Shown piece by piece: positions 1 through 11,976 of a stretch of 64,000 nt of DNA. The position numbers and the translations under genes were made by a program. Position 1 is the first letter of the stretch; every line of letters begins with the position of its first letter. The stretch is from Treponema sp. Marseille-Q4130 (GTDB lineage: Bacteria > Spirochaetota > Spirochaetia > Treponematales > Treponemataceae): the NCBI RefSeq assembly GCF_014334325.1, contig NZ_JACSET010000004.1, forward strand, positions 1 to 64,000. Direction: 5' to 3'. The notes under the pieces were generated by a model. It did no database searches, was not told the DNA's origin, and was given only the letters and a program-made list of their open reading frames with translations.

Positions 1-884
1 CCGACAAAGGCGAAATCTACATCGGCGATCAGGCGATCAACGAACTCACGCCGAATAAGCGCGATACGGCTATGGTGTTCCAAAGCTACGCGCTTTTGCC
101 GCACTACAACGTCTTCGACAATATCGCATACGGTTTAAAAATCAGAAAGGTTGCAAAGAACGAAATAGCAGAACGCGTTATGGCCATGCTTAAGCTCGTC
201 GAACTCGAAGGGCTCGAAGGCCGCATGACGAATCAGCTTTCGGGCGGACAGCAGCAGCGAGTCGCCCTCGCGCGCGCACTCGTCGTGCAGCCGAGCGTTT
301 TGCTTTTCGACGAACCGCTGTCGAATCTCGACGCAAAGCTCCGTGTAGCGATGCGCACCGAAATCAGAAGCATCCAGCAGACGGTCGGCATTACGGCGAT
401 CTACGTTACGCACGACCAGTCGGAAGCGATGAGCATCTCCGATCAAATCATCATCATGAACAAAGGTAAAATCGCTCAGATGGGAACGCCGCGCGAAATC
501 TACTACCAACCGAAAGACGAATTCGTCGCGGACTTTATCGGCGAAGTAAACTTCCTGACCGGCAAAGTAACGTCGATCGACTTCAAAACCATACACGTCG
601 ATGTCGGCGGCGTTGATATTACGGCGGAATCTTTCGAAAAGGTTCAAAAGGGCGACCCGTGCAAAATCGTACTGCGCCCCGAATCGGTGACACTCGCAGA
701 CCAAGGAGTGCTCCCGTGTACGGTAACGCTTTCCACGTTTATGGGTTCGTATCAGTATTATCAGGCCGACGTAAACGGCATGATGATCAAGATCACCGAA
801 TACAACCCGAAAAACCGTAAGCTCTACCAAGCAGGCGACAAAGCATACCTCAACTTTGAAAGCGGCAACCTGCACATTCTCTAG
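1..884 (+). CDS. ABC transporter ATP-binding protein (MalK/PotA type), 5'-truncated
   Basis: Cytoplasmic ATPase of an ABC importer of the sugar/polyamine class. The reading frame runs open from base 3, so the start and Walker A lie upstream of the window. Visible in order are the Q-loop (VFQSYALLPH), the signature LSGGQQQRVALARA, Walker B (LLFDEPLSNLDAKLR), the H-loop (YVTHDQSEAM), and a C-terminal TOBE-like domain from about KIVLRPESVTL onward. The long C-terminal extension and the DEPLSNLDAKLR form are typical of the MalK/PotA/UgpC group. The substrate cannot be told because the permease and binding protein are outside the window. It converges on the clpC operon. Confidence 0.9.
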   Translation, partial: DKGEIYIGDQAINELTPNKRDTAMVFQSYALLPHYNVFDNIAYGLKIRKVAKNEIAERVMAMLKLVELEGLEGRMTNQLSGGQQQRVALARALVVQPSVLLFDEPLSNLDAKLRVAMRTEIRSIQQTVGITAIYVTHDQSEAMSISDQIIIMNKGKIAQMGTPREIYYQPKDEFVADFIGEVNFLTGKVTSIDFKTIHVDVGGVDITAESFEKVQKGDPCKIVLRPESVTLADQGVLPCTVTLSTFMGSYQYYQADVNGMMIKITEYNPKNRKLYQAGDKAYLNFESGNLHIL

Positions 885-898
885 CGCAAGTCCCGTAC

Positions 899-950
899 AA
901 AACCCCGACTCGGCCGCATGCACTTCGCATTTACCGGCCGAGCATTCGGG
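899..950 (-). terminator. Rho-independent terminator of the clpC operon
   Basis: On the minus strand an interrupted stem (CCCGA...TCGGCCG pairing with CGGCCGA...TCGGG, loop about 18 nt) is followed by GTTTTG. It lies just after the clpC stop and before the convergent ABC ATPase gene. Confidence 0.55.
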
Positions 951-982
951 AGGGATAGAACAGCAAGCGAAAACGCTGCGCT

Positions 983-3577
<2,595 letters not shown>

Positions 3578-3598
3578 CATATCCCCCAAAAATTACAA

Positions 3599-4684
3599 TC
3601 ATAAATTAAACTGTACGGCTTCGAAGGCTTCCTGCACGATCAGCGCACGCAGCCGTTCGATTTTTAAACGCGTATCGTTTTGGATATCCGCTTCAAACGC
3701 AAAGTTGCCGTTTTTCAGCAAAAACTCGAGGTGTCCGTCCTGCACGCGGTAAAGCAGGCTGCACAGAACGCCGTCGTCGATCCCCTGCAAAATGCCCGAA
3801 TCGAGCCCCCATTTGACCGCGGAAACGATCGACACGCTCTGTTTGAGCGAAAGGAGTACGCTGAACTTCGCTTCGGCAAAAGCGCGCAGTATGATATTGC
3901 GCACTTGTGTCGATTTATTTTCGGCACATCGCTTCCGAAACTTGCGTTCGGCTTCCGCAAGATATTTACCGGCGCTTTCAACGCTCGCCGTCTGATCGAA
4001 TTCGCTGCCCGAAAGCGATGAAGCGGTTGCGATATCGTAATACGAGCCGAGCGATACGCCGTAGCCGTCGCCCGTACCGTATACCGCAAACACGTCGAGT
4101 CCCTTTGCACGCACGTCGTTGAGAACGGCATCCGCTTCTCCGGAAAACGTCAGGGACGGCAAGTGGACTCGGATCGAAACCTTCATACCGCTTCCCGCAT
4201 CCGAAAGGCTCGACGTGAGATAGCCGAATTCATAGGAAGCGGCGAATTGCAGCGTCTTTTGCATACCGTCGTCGCAAAGGCGGCACTCATCGAATGCACG
4301 GGCACAATTCAAACCCGGCTCAAAAGACGCAATGCGCACGTGGTCTGTACTGTTGACGCGGCACGAAAGGCGTCCGTCTCCTTTCATGACGATACCGGAA
4401 GCCCCGCTGCCGTCGAGCACGCCGCGCTCTTCCAAAATCTTTTTTCCGAGATCGTCGAGCGTCTCCGTAGTGACGAGGTGATAATCGTCGGGATTTTCAA
4501 AATGCGAAAATGCATCGAACACAAGCGTCTGCACTCGTTCGGCTTCGTCTTTTTTTTCAGCCGACGGAAATAAAAAATCGGCGAGATTCCGCGCAAGGCG
4601 CACACGGGTGGACACAACGACATCCCCGTCTCTTCCCGTATACGAATACCACGGTCCGCCGGCAGGGACTGCGGCACTAGGCAT
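3599..4684 (-). CDS. mcsB: McsB-family phosphagen-kinase-fold protein, probably kinase-inactive
   Basis: McsB is the protein-arginine kinase that marks substrates for ClpC and works with McsA. This 361-aa protein aligns over the family length and keeps the ATP-site segment STRVRLARNL near its N-terminus. Key catalytic segments are changed when compared, from memory, with Bacillus McsB. The acidic NEEDH loop reads NSTDH. The catalytic-cysteine segment TSCPTNVGTG reads TSSLSDAGSG. The RGIYGEG segment reads FAVYGTG. The C-terminal RDxxRA phospho-arginine motif is not evident. The start at 4684 gives an 8-nt overlap with mcsA and a G-rich ribosome-binding site; an open frame to 4774 is an antisense-like extension. 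The placement between mcsA and clpC argues for a retained adaptor role (inference). Confidence 0.85.
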   Translation of the reverse strand: MPSAAVPAGGPWYSYTGRDGDVVVSTRVRLARNLADFLFPSAEKKDEAERVQTLVFDAFSHFENPDDYHLVTTETLDDLGKKILEERGVLDGSGASGIVMKGDGRLSCRVNSTDHVRIASFEPGLNCARAFDECRLCDDGMQKTLQFAASYEFGYLTSSLSDAGSGMKVSIRVHLPSLTFSGEADAVLNDVRAKGLDVFAVYGTGDGYGVSLGSYYDIATASSLSGSEFDQTASVESAGKYLAEAERKFRKRCAENKSTQVRNIILRAFAEAKFSVLLSLKQSVSIVSAVKWGLDSGILQGIDDGVLCSLLYRVQDGHLEFLLKNGNFAFEADIQNDTRLKIERLRALIVQEAFEAVQFNL

Positions 4685-5213
4685 TTTCCGCCCCTGTACC
4701 GGCGTCCGATCCGTCGGCGACCGCACCCCGTTCAAGGGCGCGCAGATAATCTCGGTAAATCGCCGCTTTTTCATAATCTTCGTTTTGTATCGACTGTTCG
4801 AGCTTCGCTTCCAAATCGATGCGGTCGGTCAAACGCGAACGGAAAGTCGCGATCCGTCTGGGCATCGAACCGGTATAGGTGCCCGTAATGCCGTGCTTCG
4901 CCATCACCGCCGGCAGTTCGGATTTGAAAGTTTCGTAGCATTCGGGACAGCCTGCTTTACCGGATTTTTTTATCGCGGCAAAACTCGTACCGCAAACCCT
5001 GCAGAGCTTTCCCGCTTCCATCGTACCGACTGCTTCCGTTTTTGCGACGGCGTCGAAGAGCGAGCGGATCGATTTTTGAATGCGTTCGGGATCCGGGGAG
5101 AGACCGTTTTTGACGGCGCATTCCATGCAGATATGGATTTTCTTTTGAGACGTTTTCGTTGTCTGTTCGATAAAGAACACCGCTTCGCGTTTGCGGCAAA
5201 AATCACAGAGCAT
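4677..5213 (-). CDS. mcsA: McsA-like zinc-binding activator of McsB/ClpC
   Basis: Small cytoplasmic adaptor of 178 aa. Four CxxC pairs (CDFC, CMEC, CRVC, CPEC) form two zinc ribbons in the first 85 residues. A C-terminal UVR domain (LEQSIQNEDYEKAAIYRDYLRAL) resembles the ClpC middle region, as in known McsA proteins. Unlike its partner McsB, all metal-binding cysteines are intact. It lies 15 nt after lolC and overlaps mcsB by 8 nt, so translation of mcsA and mcsB is probably coupled. Confidence 0.88.
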   Translation of the reverse strand: MLCDFCRKREAVFFIEQTTKTSQKKIHICMECAVKNGLSPDPERIQKSIRSLFDAVAKTEAVGTMEAGKLCRVCGTSFAAIKKSGKAGCPECYETFKSELPAVMAKHGITGTYTGSMPRRIATFRSRLTDRIDLEAKLEQSIQNEDYEKAAIYRDYLRALERGAVADGSDAGTGAENA

Positions 5214-5228
5214 AGTCTACTCACTATA

Positions 5229-6557
5229 TCACACTTTGCGCAATGTTTCGAGCGGCTTTTCATTACCGGCTCTGTACGCCGGAATGACGGAAGCCGCAAG
5301 CGCCAAAAGCACCGTCGATACGACAATCACTGCCGTCTCGCGAAACGGGATGACGACGGATATCTCCGAAAGGTAATAGGCGGGATCCATCAAATCGATA
5401 TGCGCAAGAGAATTAATATCGTACCCTCTTATAATATACAAAAATTTTGCCGCAGCGTTTACGCTTTTTTCAAAAAAAACGATGATACTCTTTACGTTTA
5501 CCGCGCACGCAAGCCCTATCGGAAGACCGATGAGCACGCCGCCGAAACCCGCAGCCGTTCCCGCAGCGAGAAACGCGAACGCGATGCCGTGCCGGGTACC
5601 GCCGAGACTTTTTATGACTGCGATTTCGCGCCGCTTTTCGGCAACGAGCATGACGAGCGATGATGAAATATTGATCGACGCGACGAGCACGATGAGCAGC
5701 ATGATAAAGACGAGCATGATTTTCGTCGAAGCGAAATTTTCATACTTGTCCAGATTGAGTTCATCCCAGCGGTAAAAGTCGGCATCGAACGGAAACGCAT
5801 CACGCAGCGAGCTTTGAACGCGCACGAGTTCGGGAGAAAACGCGTTTTCGGTTTCGACAAGCACCGAATACGCTCCCGTTCCCGCCCTGATGATATCGAA
5901 GCCCGTATCGAGCGGCACAAAGAGCCACGCCGCATCGAGCTCTTGATAACCCGACGAAACGACGGCGGCGACGGAAAGCAAAGCCGCTTTCGGCAGCACC
6001 GTTCCGTCCGCATTCGCTTGAGCGGTTATCAATCGGAATCTGTCGCCCGAGCGGATGCCGAGCCGCTTTGCCGTCTCTTCTCCGACAACGGCAGCTTTCG
6101 CTCCGCTTTTAAAATCGCCGATATCGCCGTCCGTGACGCGAAAAAGAGAAGCGAAGGATTTGTTTTCCGTAAAGACTTCAGGCAGGACGGCGCGCACTTG
6201 CACGCCGCACCGATACGAAGCGCCCGAGGCGAGCGCGGAAGCGTCGATTTCGGGATAGGTATTCGTAACGCCTTCTACCGTTTTAAGACGGGACGCAAAA
6301 CGCGTAAAAGAAGCTGCGTCCGAAACGAAGGGAGAAGACGATTCGACGGCCGCTTCGATGTGAGAGCTTGAAAGACCGATGATGCGTTCCGTCATCCCTT
6401 GAATCATACCGTTCGAAACGGAGAGCACGACGATGAGCGGTACGAGACTTATGCCGATGCACAGAAGAGAGGCCGAAAGACTCTGCCGCGCGGCCGAACT
6501 TTCACCTTTCGGAAAGAGGATGCGGTATGCCAATAAAAGCGAACTCTTTATCGTCAT
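5229..6557 (-). CDS. lolC: Lipoprotein-releasing ABC permease (LolC/LolE family)
   Basis: FtsX-fold inner-membrane permease of 442 aa. It has an N-terminal membrane helix near residues 25-50, a long periplasmic MacB-like domain (about 55-270), and three C-terminal membrane segments (near 275-305, 325-350 and 395-425). The segment LVMLVAEKRREIAVIKSLGG before the second helix is the characteristic FtsX coupling motif. With the adjacent LolD ATPase and a second permease it should form a heteromeric exporter moving lipoproteins to the outer membrane. C versus E naming is arbitrary here. It starts 3 nt after lolD. Confidence 0.85.
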   Translation of the reverse strand: MTIKSSLLLAYRILFPKGESSAARQSLSASLLCIGISLVPLIVVLSVSNGMIQGMTERIIGLSSSHIEAAVESSSPFVSDAASFTRFASRLKTVEGVTNTYPEIDASALASGASYRCGVQVRAVLPEVFTENKSFASLFRVTDGDIGDFKSGAKAAVVGEETAKRLGIRSGDRFRLITAQANADGTVLPKAALLSVAAVVSSGYQELDAAWLFVPLDTGFDIIRAGTGAYSVLVETENAFSPELVRVQSSLRDAFPFDADFYRWDELNLDKYENFASTKIMLVFIMLLIVLVASINISSSLVMLVAEKRREIAVIKSLGGTRHGIAFAFLAAGTAAGFGGVLIGLPIGLACAVNVKSIIVFFEKSVNAAAKFLYIIRGYDINSLAHIDLMDPAYYLSEISVVIPFRETAVIVVSTVLLALAASVIPAYRAGNEKPLETLRKV

Positions 6558-6560
6558 ACT

Positions 6561-7241
6561 TCAATCCGCCGCTTCGAGTTTTCCGCCGGCAATCGAATAG
6601 CGCACCGATCCCTTCGCCGCCAAGTTTTGATCGTGCGTTACCATGATGAGCGTTTTGCGGTATTTATCCGCAATCGAAAAAAGCAGCTTTCCGACGATCT
6701 CAGCGTTCACGGGATCGAGGTTTCCCGTCGGTTCGTCCGCGAGGATGAGATGCGGATCGTTGATAAGAGCGCGCGCGACCGCAGCCCGTTGGCGTTCGCC
6801 GCCCGAAAGCTCGGAAGGCAGATGGTGCAGACGGTCTTGAAGCCCGACATCTTCGAGCAAACGCTCGGCACGGCTTATCGCATCTTTTTTTGAAACGCCT
6901 GCCATATATGCCGGAAGATAGACGTTTTCAAGAGCCGTAAAATCCTTTAAGAGATAATGAAATTGAAACACGAATCCGAGAAAATGCGAGCGGTAATCGG
7001 CTTGCGCGTTTTCATCGAGGGCGGTGATATCCCTGCCGCCCGAGCGCACGATACCCGACGTCGCCGAATCGATGCCGCCGATGATGTTGAGCAGCGTGCT
7101 TTTGCCGCAGCCGCTTTCTCCGGTGATGACGACTTTACTGCCTTCTTCGACCGAAAGGTCGAGCGCTTTTAAAACGGTCAGCGTCTCTCCCGTCGAGACA
7201 TAAGTTTTTTCAAGATTTTCGATATGAACGATTTCACTCAT
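6561..7241 (-). CDS. lolD: Lipoprotein-releasing ABC ATPase LolD
   Basis: ATPase of the LolCDE/MacB group, 226 aa. Visible are Walker A GESGCGKSTLLN, the Q-loop FVFQFHYLLKDFTALENV, the signature LSGGERQRAAVARAL, Walker B LILADEPTGNLD and the H-loop MVTHDQ. The LLKDFTALENV stretch is typical of LolD. I chose ATG 7241 (MSEIVHIENL) because GGAGG lies 9 nt upstream; this gives an 8-nt overlap with the upstream permease gene. Both flanking genes encode matching FtsX-fold permeases. Confidence 0.92.
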   Translation of the reverse strand: MSEIVHIENLEKTYVSTGETLTVLKALDLSVEEGSKVVITGESGCGKSTLLNIIGGIDSATSGIVRSGGRDITALDENAQADYRSHFLGFVFQFHYLLKDFTALENVYLPAYMAGVSKKDAISRAERLLEDVGLQDRLHHLPSELSGGERQRAAVARALINDPHLILADEPTGNLDPVNAEIVGKLLFSIADKYRKTLIMVTHDQNLAAKGSVRYSIAGGKLEAAD

Positions 7242-8541
7242 CGTGGAGCACCTCCGCAACCGTCATTTTCAAAATATCCCTGCTCGCAGCGTACGAGGCA
7301 GCAAGAGGAGATGCGATACCGAACAGCGCGATCGTAAAAACTTCAAACGGAAAGATACGCGCGGGAACGGACGCATAAAGCATAAACATCGGATTTTCGC
7401 GGATAAAGGCCGCGCTTTCGGGTGAAAACAAAAGCGTAAAAAAATACTGCGTACGGTACAGCGCTTCCGACGCGAACAAAAATACGCCCCCGATATTGAC
7501 GCAGATCAAAAGTCCGAAAAGTACGCCGCCCGCAGCTCCCGCACAGCCGGTAAAAAATCCGCGCAGGATAAAGATCGATTTGATTTCGCCGCCTTTTCCT
7601 CCGAGCGCCGCCAAAATCGAAATTTCGCGACGCCGCTCGTAAACCAGACGACGCATCCCGCTGTAGATATTGATCGCAACGACGACAAAGATCAACAGCA
7701 CGAGGATCATGAGCATATTTTTTTCCACGCGAAGCGCGCCGAAAAACGAGCGGTTATACTCCCGCCAGGATACGGCCGTAAGTGCCGGAAAGGATGCCTT
7801 GATTTTTCCGATGATATGGGAGTCGAACGATTCGCGCCGCAATTTTACGCCGTATAGTTTTTCGGCGCTTTGCCCGAAATTCTTTTTTCCCGATTCGAGG
7901 TTGATAAATGCGTAGGATGCGTTTATATCGGCATAGCCCGAATAGAAAATACCGGCAACGCGAAAACGTCTCGCCCGCGACAGGAGCGCAACATCGCTTC
8001 CTCCCGAAAGCGCGAGCAGCGTAACTTCACTTCCCGTCCGCACGCCGAGCGAATCGGCAAGGGACGAGCCGAGCACTATCTCGTCTTCGCCTTCGATCGA
8101 AAAGCTGCCGGAAACGATGAACGCTTCCCGTGCAAAGCCCGCGTCCCTTTCCGCGATATCCCGAGGCAATGCACGGATGAGGGCAGGTGCCTGTCCGCCC
8201 GAAGAAGCGGCCATAAAGCTCTGCGCTTCGTAAAAGGGCGTTGCCGAAACGATATCTTTTTCGCTTTTGCACCACGACGCAAAGCGCTCCTCCGTATCGT
8301 CCGTCACGCCGCGCACTTGAATGTGATATGACGAAACTTCCATGATCGCATCTTTGAATTCCATTTGAAAGCCGTTCATAACGCTCATAACGACGATGAG
8401 CGTCATAATGCCGAAACAGATCCCGAGAGAAGCGAAAAAGGACGTTACCGCCGAGCGTCCGTCTCTGTCGACTCGCGAAAATCGTCTCGACACGAAAGCG
8501 ATCCAGCGAAAACGAAATATATTATTAATTTTTTGTATCAT
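7234..8541 (-). CDS. lolE: Lipoprotein-releasing ABC permease (LolE/LolC family)
   Basis: Second FtsX-fold permease of the exporter, 435 aa. It has an N-terminal helix (about 28-55), a periplasmic domain, and three C-terminal helices. The coupling motif YERRREISILAALGGKGGEI is followed by a helix. It overlaps lolD by 8 nt and the upstream exported-protein gene by 17 nt, so expression should be coupled. Two different permeases around one ATPase match LolCDE rather than single-permease LolF systems. Confidence 0.85.
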   Translation of the reverse strand: MIQKINNIFRFRWIAFVSRRFSRVDRDGRSAVTSFFASLGICFGIMTLIVVMSVMNGFQMEFKDAIMEVSSYHIQVRGVTDDTEERFASWCKSEKDIVSATPFYEAQSFMAASSGGQAPALIRALPRDIAERDAGFAREAFIVSGSFSIEGEDEIVLGSSLADSLGVRTGSEVTLLALSGGSDVALLSRARRFRVAGIFYSGYADINASYAFINLESGKKNFGQSAEKLYGVKLRRESFDSHIIGKIKASFPALTAVSWREYNRSFFGALRVEKNMLMILVLLIFVVVAINIYSGMRRLVYERRREISILAALGGKGGEIKSIFILRGFFTGCAGAAGGVLFGLLICVNIGGVFLFASEALYRTQYFFTLLFSPESAAFIRENPMFMLYASVPARIFPFEVFTIALFGIASPLAASYAASRDILKMTVAEVLHDE

Positions 8542-9340
8542 ATTTTTTCGTCCGCAGTACGCGGTCTCCGTTTTTTATCGTTTCGCGAATCTTTTCACCT
8601 GCGGCATACTCCGAAATCACGGTATAGCCGTCATCGAAATAGAGCGTCGTTACGTATGCATCGTCTTGCGCGTATATCGTCTTTATGCGCAGCGTTCCGT
8701 CTTCATAAAAATAATAATTCGGATTTTTTTCGCCTGCGGCATAATCGTATATTTTTTTTTGCACGCGCACGGCGGCAAGCTGCGATTTTTTTTCATCGGC
8801 GTATTCATAGCGCGAGTTTTCTTCTTCGAGAATTTTATTTCCGTCCGCATAAAGCCGCGTCATCTTCGTATCGGGGATCTGCGTGCCGTCTTTATCGACA
8901 AAAAAATCGGTACGGGAAATCACCCTCCCCTCATCGTCATAGAACCTTTCCTCTCGGCGCCCTTCCCTTTCGGTCACCGAAGATGCGGGATACGCGCCCT
9001 CCGTTTTATAATAAAAGGTTTCGGTGCTTTCGCGCACGCTTTCCTTCGCCGTCGAAGCGATCTTCCATACGTCGCGTTTGACAAGGCGCATGAGAGCGTC
9101 GTAGGTTTTCCGCACCGCCGTTTTGCCGGATGCGTTTACCGTAACGCTCTCATCGCTTGTGTCCGAAAGCGTAAAGCGCTCCGCATCGAATGCAAAAGCT
9201 TTGAGCTTTCCTTCGGCATCGAGGGAAAACCGGTTGAGGGCATCGATTTCCGTGCCGCTCGCGTCAGGCGATTCGCAGGTTCCCGTCTGTACGACAACGA
9301 ACGCGAGACAGCATAGTATGAATGCAGCTCTCCGGTTCAC
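8525..9340 (-). CDS. Exported protein with YD-like repeats, function unknown
   Basis: 271 aa. A hydrophobic N-terminal signal (RRAAFILCCLAFVVVQTGTCES) suggests export; the cysteines are not in a clear lipobox. The second half holds several tyrosine/aspartate-rich beta-strand repeats (FYDDEGRVISR, YFYEDGTLRIK, YFDDGYTVI), resembling short YD/MORN-type repeats. It starts at GTG 9340, one base after the ftsY stop side, and overlaps lolE by 17 nt. Its place just before the lipoprotein exporter suggests an envelope role, but no specific function can be assigned. Confidence 0.75.
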   Translation of the reverse strand: MNRRAAFILCCLAFVVVQTGTCESPDASGTEIDALNRFSLDAEGKLKAFAFDAERFTLSDTSDESVTVNASGKTAVRKTYDALMRLVKRDVWKIASTAKESVRESTETFYYKTEGAYPASSVTEREGRREERFYDDEGRVISRTDFFVDKDGTQIPDTKMTRLYADGNKILEEENSRYEYADEKKSQLAAVRVQKKIYDYAAGEKNPNYYFYEDGTLRIKTIYAQDDAYVTTLYFDDGYTVISEYAAGEKIRETIKNGDRVLRTKKYDTKN

Positions 9341-9341
9341 C

Positions 9342-10220
9342 TTATTCCGATCCTAAAAATTCTTTTACGTAGCGTTCGGCACTGAACGGCGCGATATCTC
9401 CGTATTTTTCTCCGGTACACACAAAGGCGACGGGAATGCCGAGCTCTTTGCCGACGGAAACTGCGACACCGCCTTTTGCCGTCGAATCGTATTTTGTCAA
9501 CACAAGCGCGTCGACGGAAACGGCTTCTCCGAAAACTTCCGCCTGTCTGAACGCGTTTTGTCCCGTCGTCGCATCCACGACGAGGATACGTTTACAGCAA
9601 TCTTCGTCGGCTTTTTGAAGGCACGTACGGTCGATCTTTCCGAGCTCGCGTACGAGGTTTTCTTTATTGTGCAGCCTGCCCGCCGTATCGGCAAGCACGA
9701 GCCCCCCGCCCTTTGCTCGGACGGCGTCTGCCGCATCGAAGACAACGGCGGCGGGATCCGATCCGTGCTGATGGCTTACGACGCGCACGCCGAGATTTTC
9801 CCCGTGCAGGGCAAGCTGTTCGATCGCGGCTGCGCGGAAGGTGTCGGCTGAAGCAAGCACCACTTCGCCGGAACCCGCATCTTTAAACGCGTTCGCAAGT
9901 TTTGCGCTCGTCGTCGTCTTTCCGACACCGTTTACGCCGAGCAGCATCCACACATTCGTTTTACCGGAAACGGGAGCGAGAGAGACCTCTTTGACGCAGC
10001 GCAAAAGAATCGCTTCGAGTTCGTGTATGACTTCGTCTTTTCCGTGTGCATGATTTTTTTGACAGGCGACTCTAAGCTCGTCCGCGATTTCAACTGCCGC
10101 CTTTGCGCCGACATCCCCCTCGATGAGCGCATCGGTTAAATCGTCGAAGATCGCTTCATCGTCTTTATCGCGTCCTCCGAATAAATCGCGCATCCTCTGC
10201 GCAAAAGAAATCTTTGCCAT
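9342..10220 (-). CDS. ftsY: Signal recognition particle receptor FtsY
   Basis: SRP-receptor GTPase that docks ribosome-SRP complexes at the membrane. 292 aa with a short N-terminus, so it lacks the long acidic A domain of E. coli FtsY. NG-domain motifs are clear: G1 GVNGVGKTTTSAKLA near 95-109, DTFRAAAIEQL, G3 DTAGRL and G4 TKYD followed by STAKGG. Start chosen at ATG 10220 (MAKISFAQRM) with GGAG 5 nt upstream; a longer frame to 10268 lacks support. It lies 10 nt after the PEGA-like protein gene. Confidence 0.95.
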   Translation of the reverse strand: MAKISFAQRMRDLFGGRDKDDEAIFDDLTDALIEGDVGAKAAVEIADELRVACQKNHAHGKDEVIHELEAILLRCVKEVSLAPVSGKTNVWMLLGVNGVGKTTTSAKLANAFKDAGSGEVVLASADTFRAAAIEQLALHGENLGVRVVSHQHGSDPAAVVFDAADAVRAKGGGLVLADTAGRLHNKENLVRELGKIDRTCLQKADEDCCKRILVVDATTGQNAFRQAEVFGEAVSVDALVLTKYDSTAKGGVAVSVGKELGIPVAFVCTGEKYGDIAPFSAERYVKEFLGSE

Positions 10221-10230
10221 AATATCTCCG

Positions 10231-11976
10231 TTATCTTCCGATCGAAATCGACTCGGCTTCCCCGACATCGCGCGCGTCTTTTACGGTACGGGCGCGGGCG
10301 GGAAGCACTTTATCCGCAGCGATAAAATAACGCACGAGTTCATATATACACCATGCCCCGCATCCGATAGATATGCCCGTACACACTTGAGATGCACTCT
10401 GCCACTTTTTTGCGCTTTCGATATCCGTATAGCCTTTTGAATACGCGATGCCCTCGGTATAAAAAGTGCCGTAGGTATAAAACGTCGCCAAAAGGGATGT
10501 GATGAGCACGCTGTACGACGTGTACAACCGGCGCCTCCTCGTATCGATATATTTGCTTCTGTCAAAGGGTTCGGCACGTACGGCGAGGGAAGCGTTGTCT
10601 TTGAGCATGCGATACGCGATGTAAAACGGGGCGGCCGATCCGTCTTCCGTGATAAACTGACCGAGCACCGGCTCATCGTTGATTATTAATTTTATCGGAA
10701 GATTTTCTTCGTCGATTTTGCCCGCTTCCGTTCCGTTTGCAAAGAGCGTTCCGACGATCGGTTTTTTTAAGCGAATAAAAAGCGACGACGGATTATCCGG
10801 AACGAGTTCCGCCGAAATCGAAAAACTTCTCGCGCCCCGGAACGCATAGGACGTGCCCGCCTGTTTAAAACCGGGAGCCGAAAACAAAACCGAATGAACG
10901 CCCGCCTGTACGACAAGACGGTCGGGGACTTCCCGGTACACGATATCGTCGACGCTGATCGTGATGTGCCCTGCGGCTTCCGGCGGCGAGACCGTAAAAA
11001 GCAATTCCACGGGCATAGCATTCGTTATTTCAGGCGTAAGGCGGCGCGCAATGCGCACGGCAAGCCGGCGGATATCCGCAAGACTTCCGACATCGCTTAC
11101 GGTACCGATAACTTTCGCGCCCGGATACACGATGAGCGACACGCTGACGAAAACGTAATCCCCGTAATAGGTCATCGTACCGGTTAAAAGCGCGTTGATC
11201 TTTGCGGCGACAACGGCGTTTTCGAACGAGCGGCTTTCATAGCCCGCTTTTTTCGCATCTTCCCCCGCATCGAAGAGCGCGGAAAAATCGCCTTTATACA
11301 AACTCACGCGTTCGATTTCGCCCACATCGTCCGCATCGCGCCGAAATAAACTAATGAAACGTTCTCTGTCGCTGCGTTCCGCATCGGACTTTCTGTCGGT
11401 CACGACCGCGCCCGCTTCGATGTTTTCTCTGCGCCGCCTCTCGCGTTCCATATCGGGTGCGGCTTTTTCGCGTTCTTTTTCCTCTTCGATAAGATTTTCT
11501 TCGATTTTTATTTTCAACTCTGCGATCTTTTTATCCGCCTCTCGCAGTTTTCCTGCAAGCTGCTTTTCGGTGTGATTGCCGAGCACGAGAGAATCCCGAA
11601 CTTGCACTTCCCGCGAAAGCTGCAAAAAGAGATCCGTTCTGCTTTTCGAAAGCGCATATTCGCTTCGGTCGAGCTTCTCTTCCGCCGTCGGTACCCGCTC
11701 GAGATTTTCCGCGAGCTGCTCGAGGATGAGGGAAGGAACGGCGCGCAAGGTGGCATCATCGGACGGAGAGGGGTCTTTTTTATTTGCAAGCGAAAATTTT
11801 TCAGCGCCGATGATCCAATCGAAACCTGCGGATGTATCGGCGGCGGGCGCAATCGAAATCAAACAGAAAATATGAATAAAGCCGTACAAAAAAATTTTAG
11901 CATTTGAACGGCGAAACGATCGAAAGAATTCGATTTTTGGAAAACTTGAAATCAGCCGGTTACACTTCTTCGTCAT
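10231..11976 (-). CDS. Exported protein with coiled coil and PEGA-like domain
   Basis: About 581 aa. The N-terminus (MTKKCNRL then IFLYGFIHIFCLISIAPAA) looks like a signal peptide or anchor. A charged coiled coil occupies roughly residues 110-185. A PEGA-like domain near 320-375 (HITISVDDIVYREVPDRL, then GVHSVLFSAPGF) follows. Two hydrophobic segments sit near the C-terminus (LITSLLATFYTYG and CTGISIGCGAWCIYELV). ATG 11976 was chosen because it sits 17 nt inside the prfB end and precedes the signal-like segment; the open frame to 12129 is only the antisense of prfB. PEGA domains occur in envelope proteins of spirochaetes; the function is unknown. Confidence 0.75.
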   Translation of the reverse strand: MTKKCNRLISSFPKIEFFRSFRRSNAKIFLYGFIHIFCLISIAPAADTSAGFDWIIGAEKFSLANKKDPSPSDDATLRAVPSLILEQLAENLERVPTAEEKLDRSEYALSKSRTDLFLQLSREVQVRDSLVLGNHTEKQLAGKLREADKKIAELKIKIEENLIEEEKEREKAAPDMERERRRRENIEAGAVVTDRKSDAERSDRERFISLFRRDADDVGEIERVSLYKGDFSALFDAGEDAKKAGYESRSFENAVVAAKINALLTGTMTYYGDYVFVSVSLIVYPGAKVIGTVSDVGSLADIRRLAVRIARRLTPEITNAMPVELLFTVSPPEAAGHITISVDDIVYREVPDRLVVQAGVHSVLFSAPGFKQAGTSYAFRGARSFSISAELVPDNPSSLFIRLKKPIVGTLFANGTEAGKIDEENLPIKLIINDEPVLGQFITEDGSAAPFYIAYRMLKDNASLAVRAEPFDRSKYIDTRRRRLYTSYSVLITSLLATFYTYGTFYTEGIAYSKGYTDIESAKKWQSASQVCTGISIGCGAWCIYELVRYFIAADKVLPARARTVKDARDVGEAESISIGR

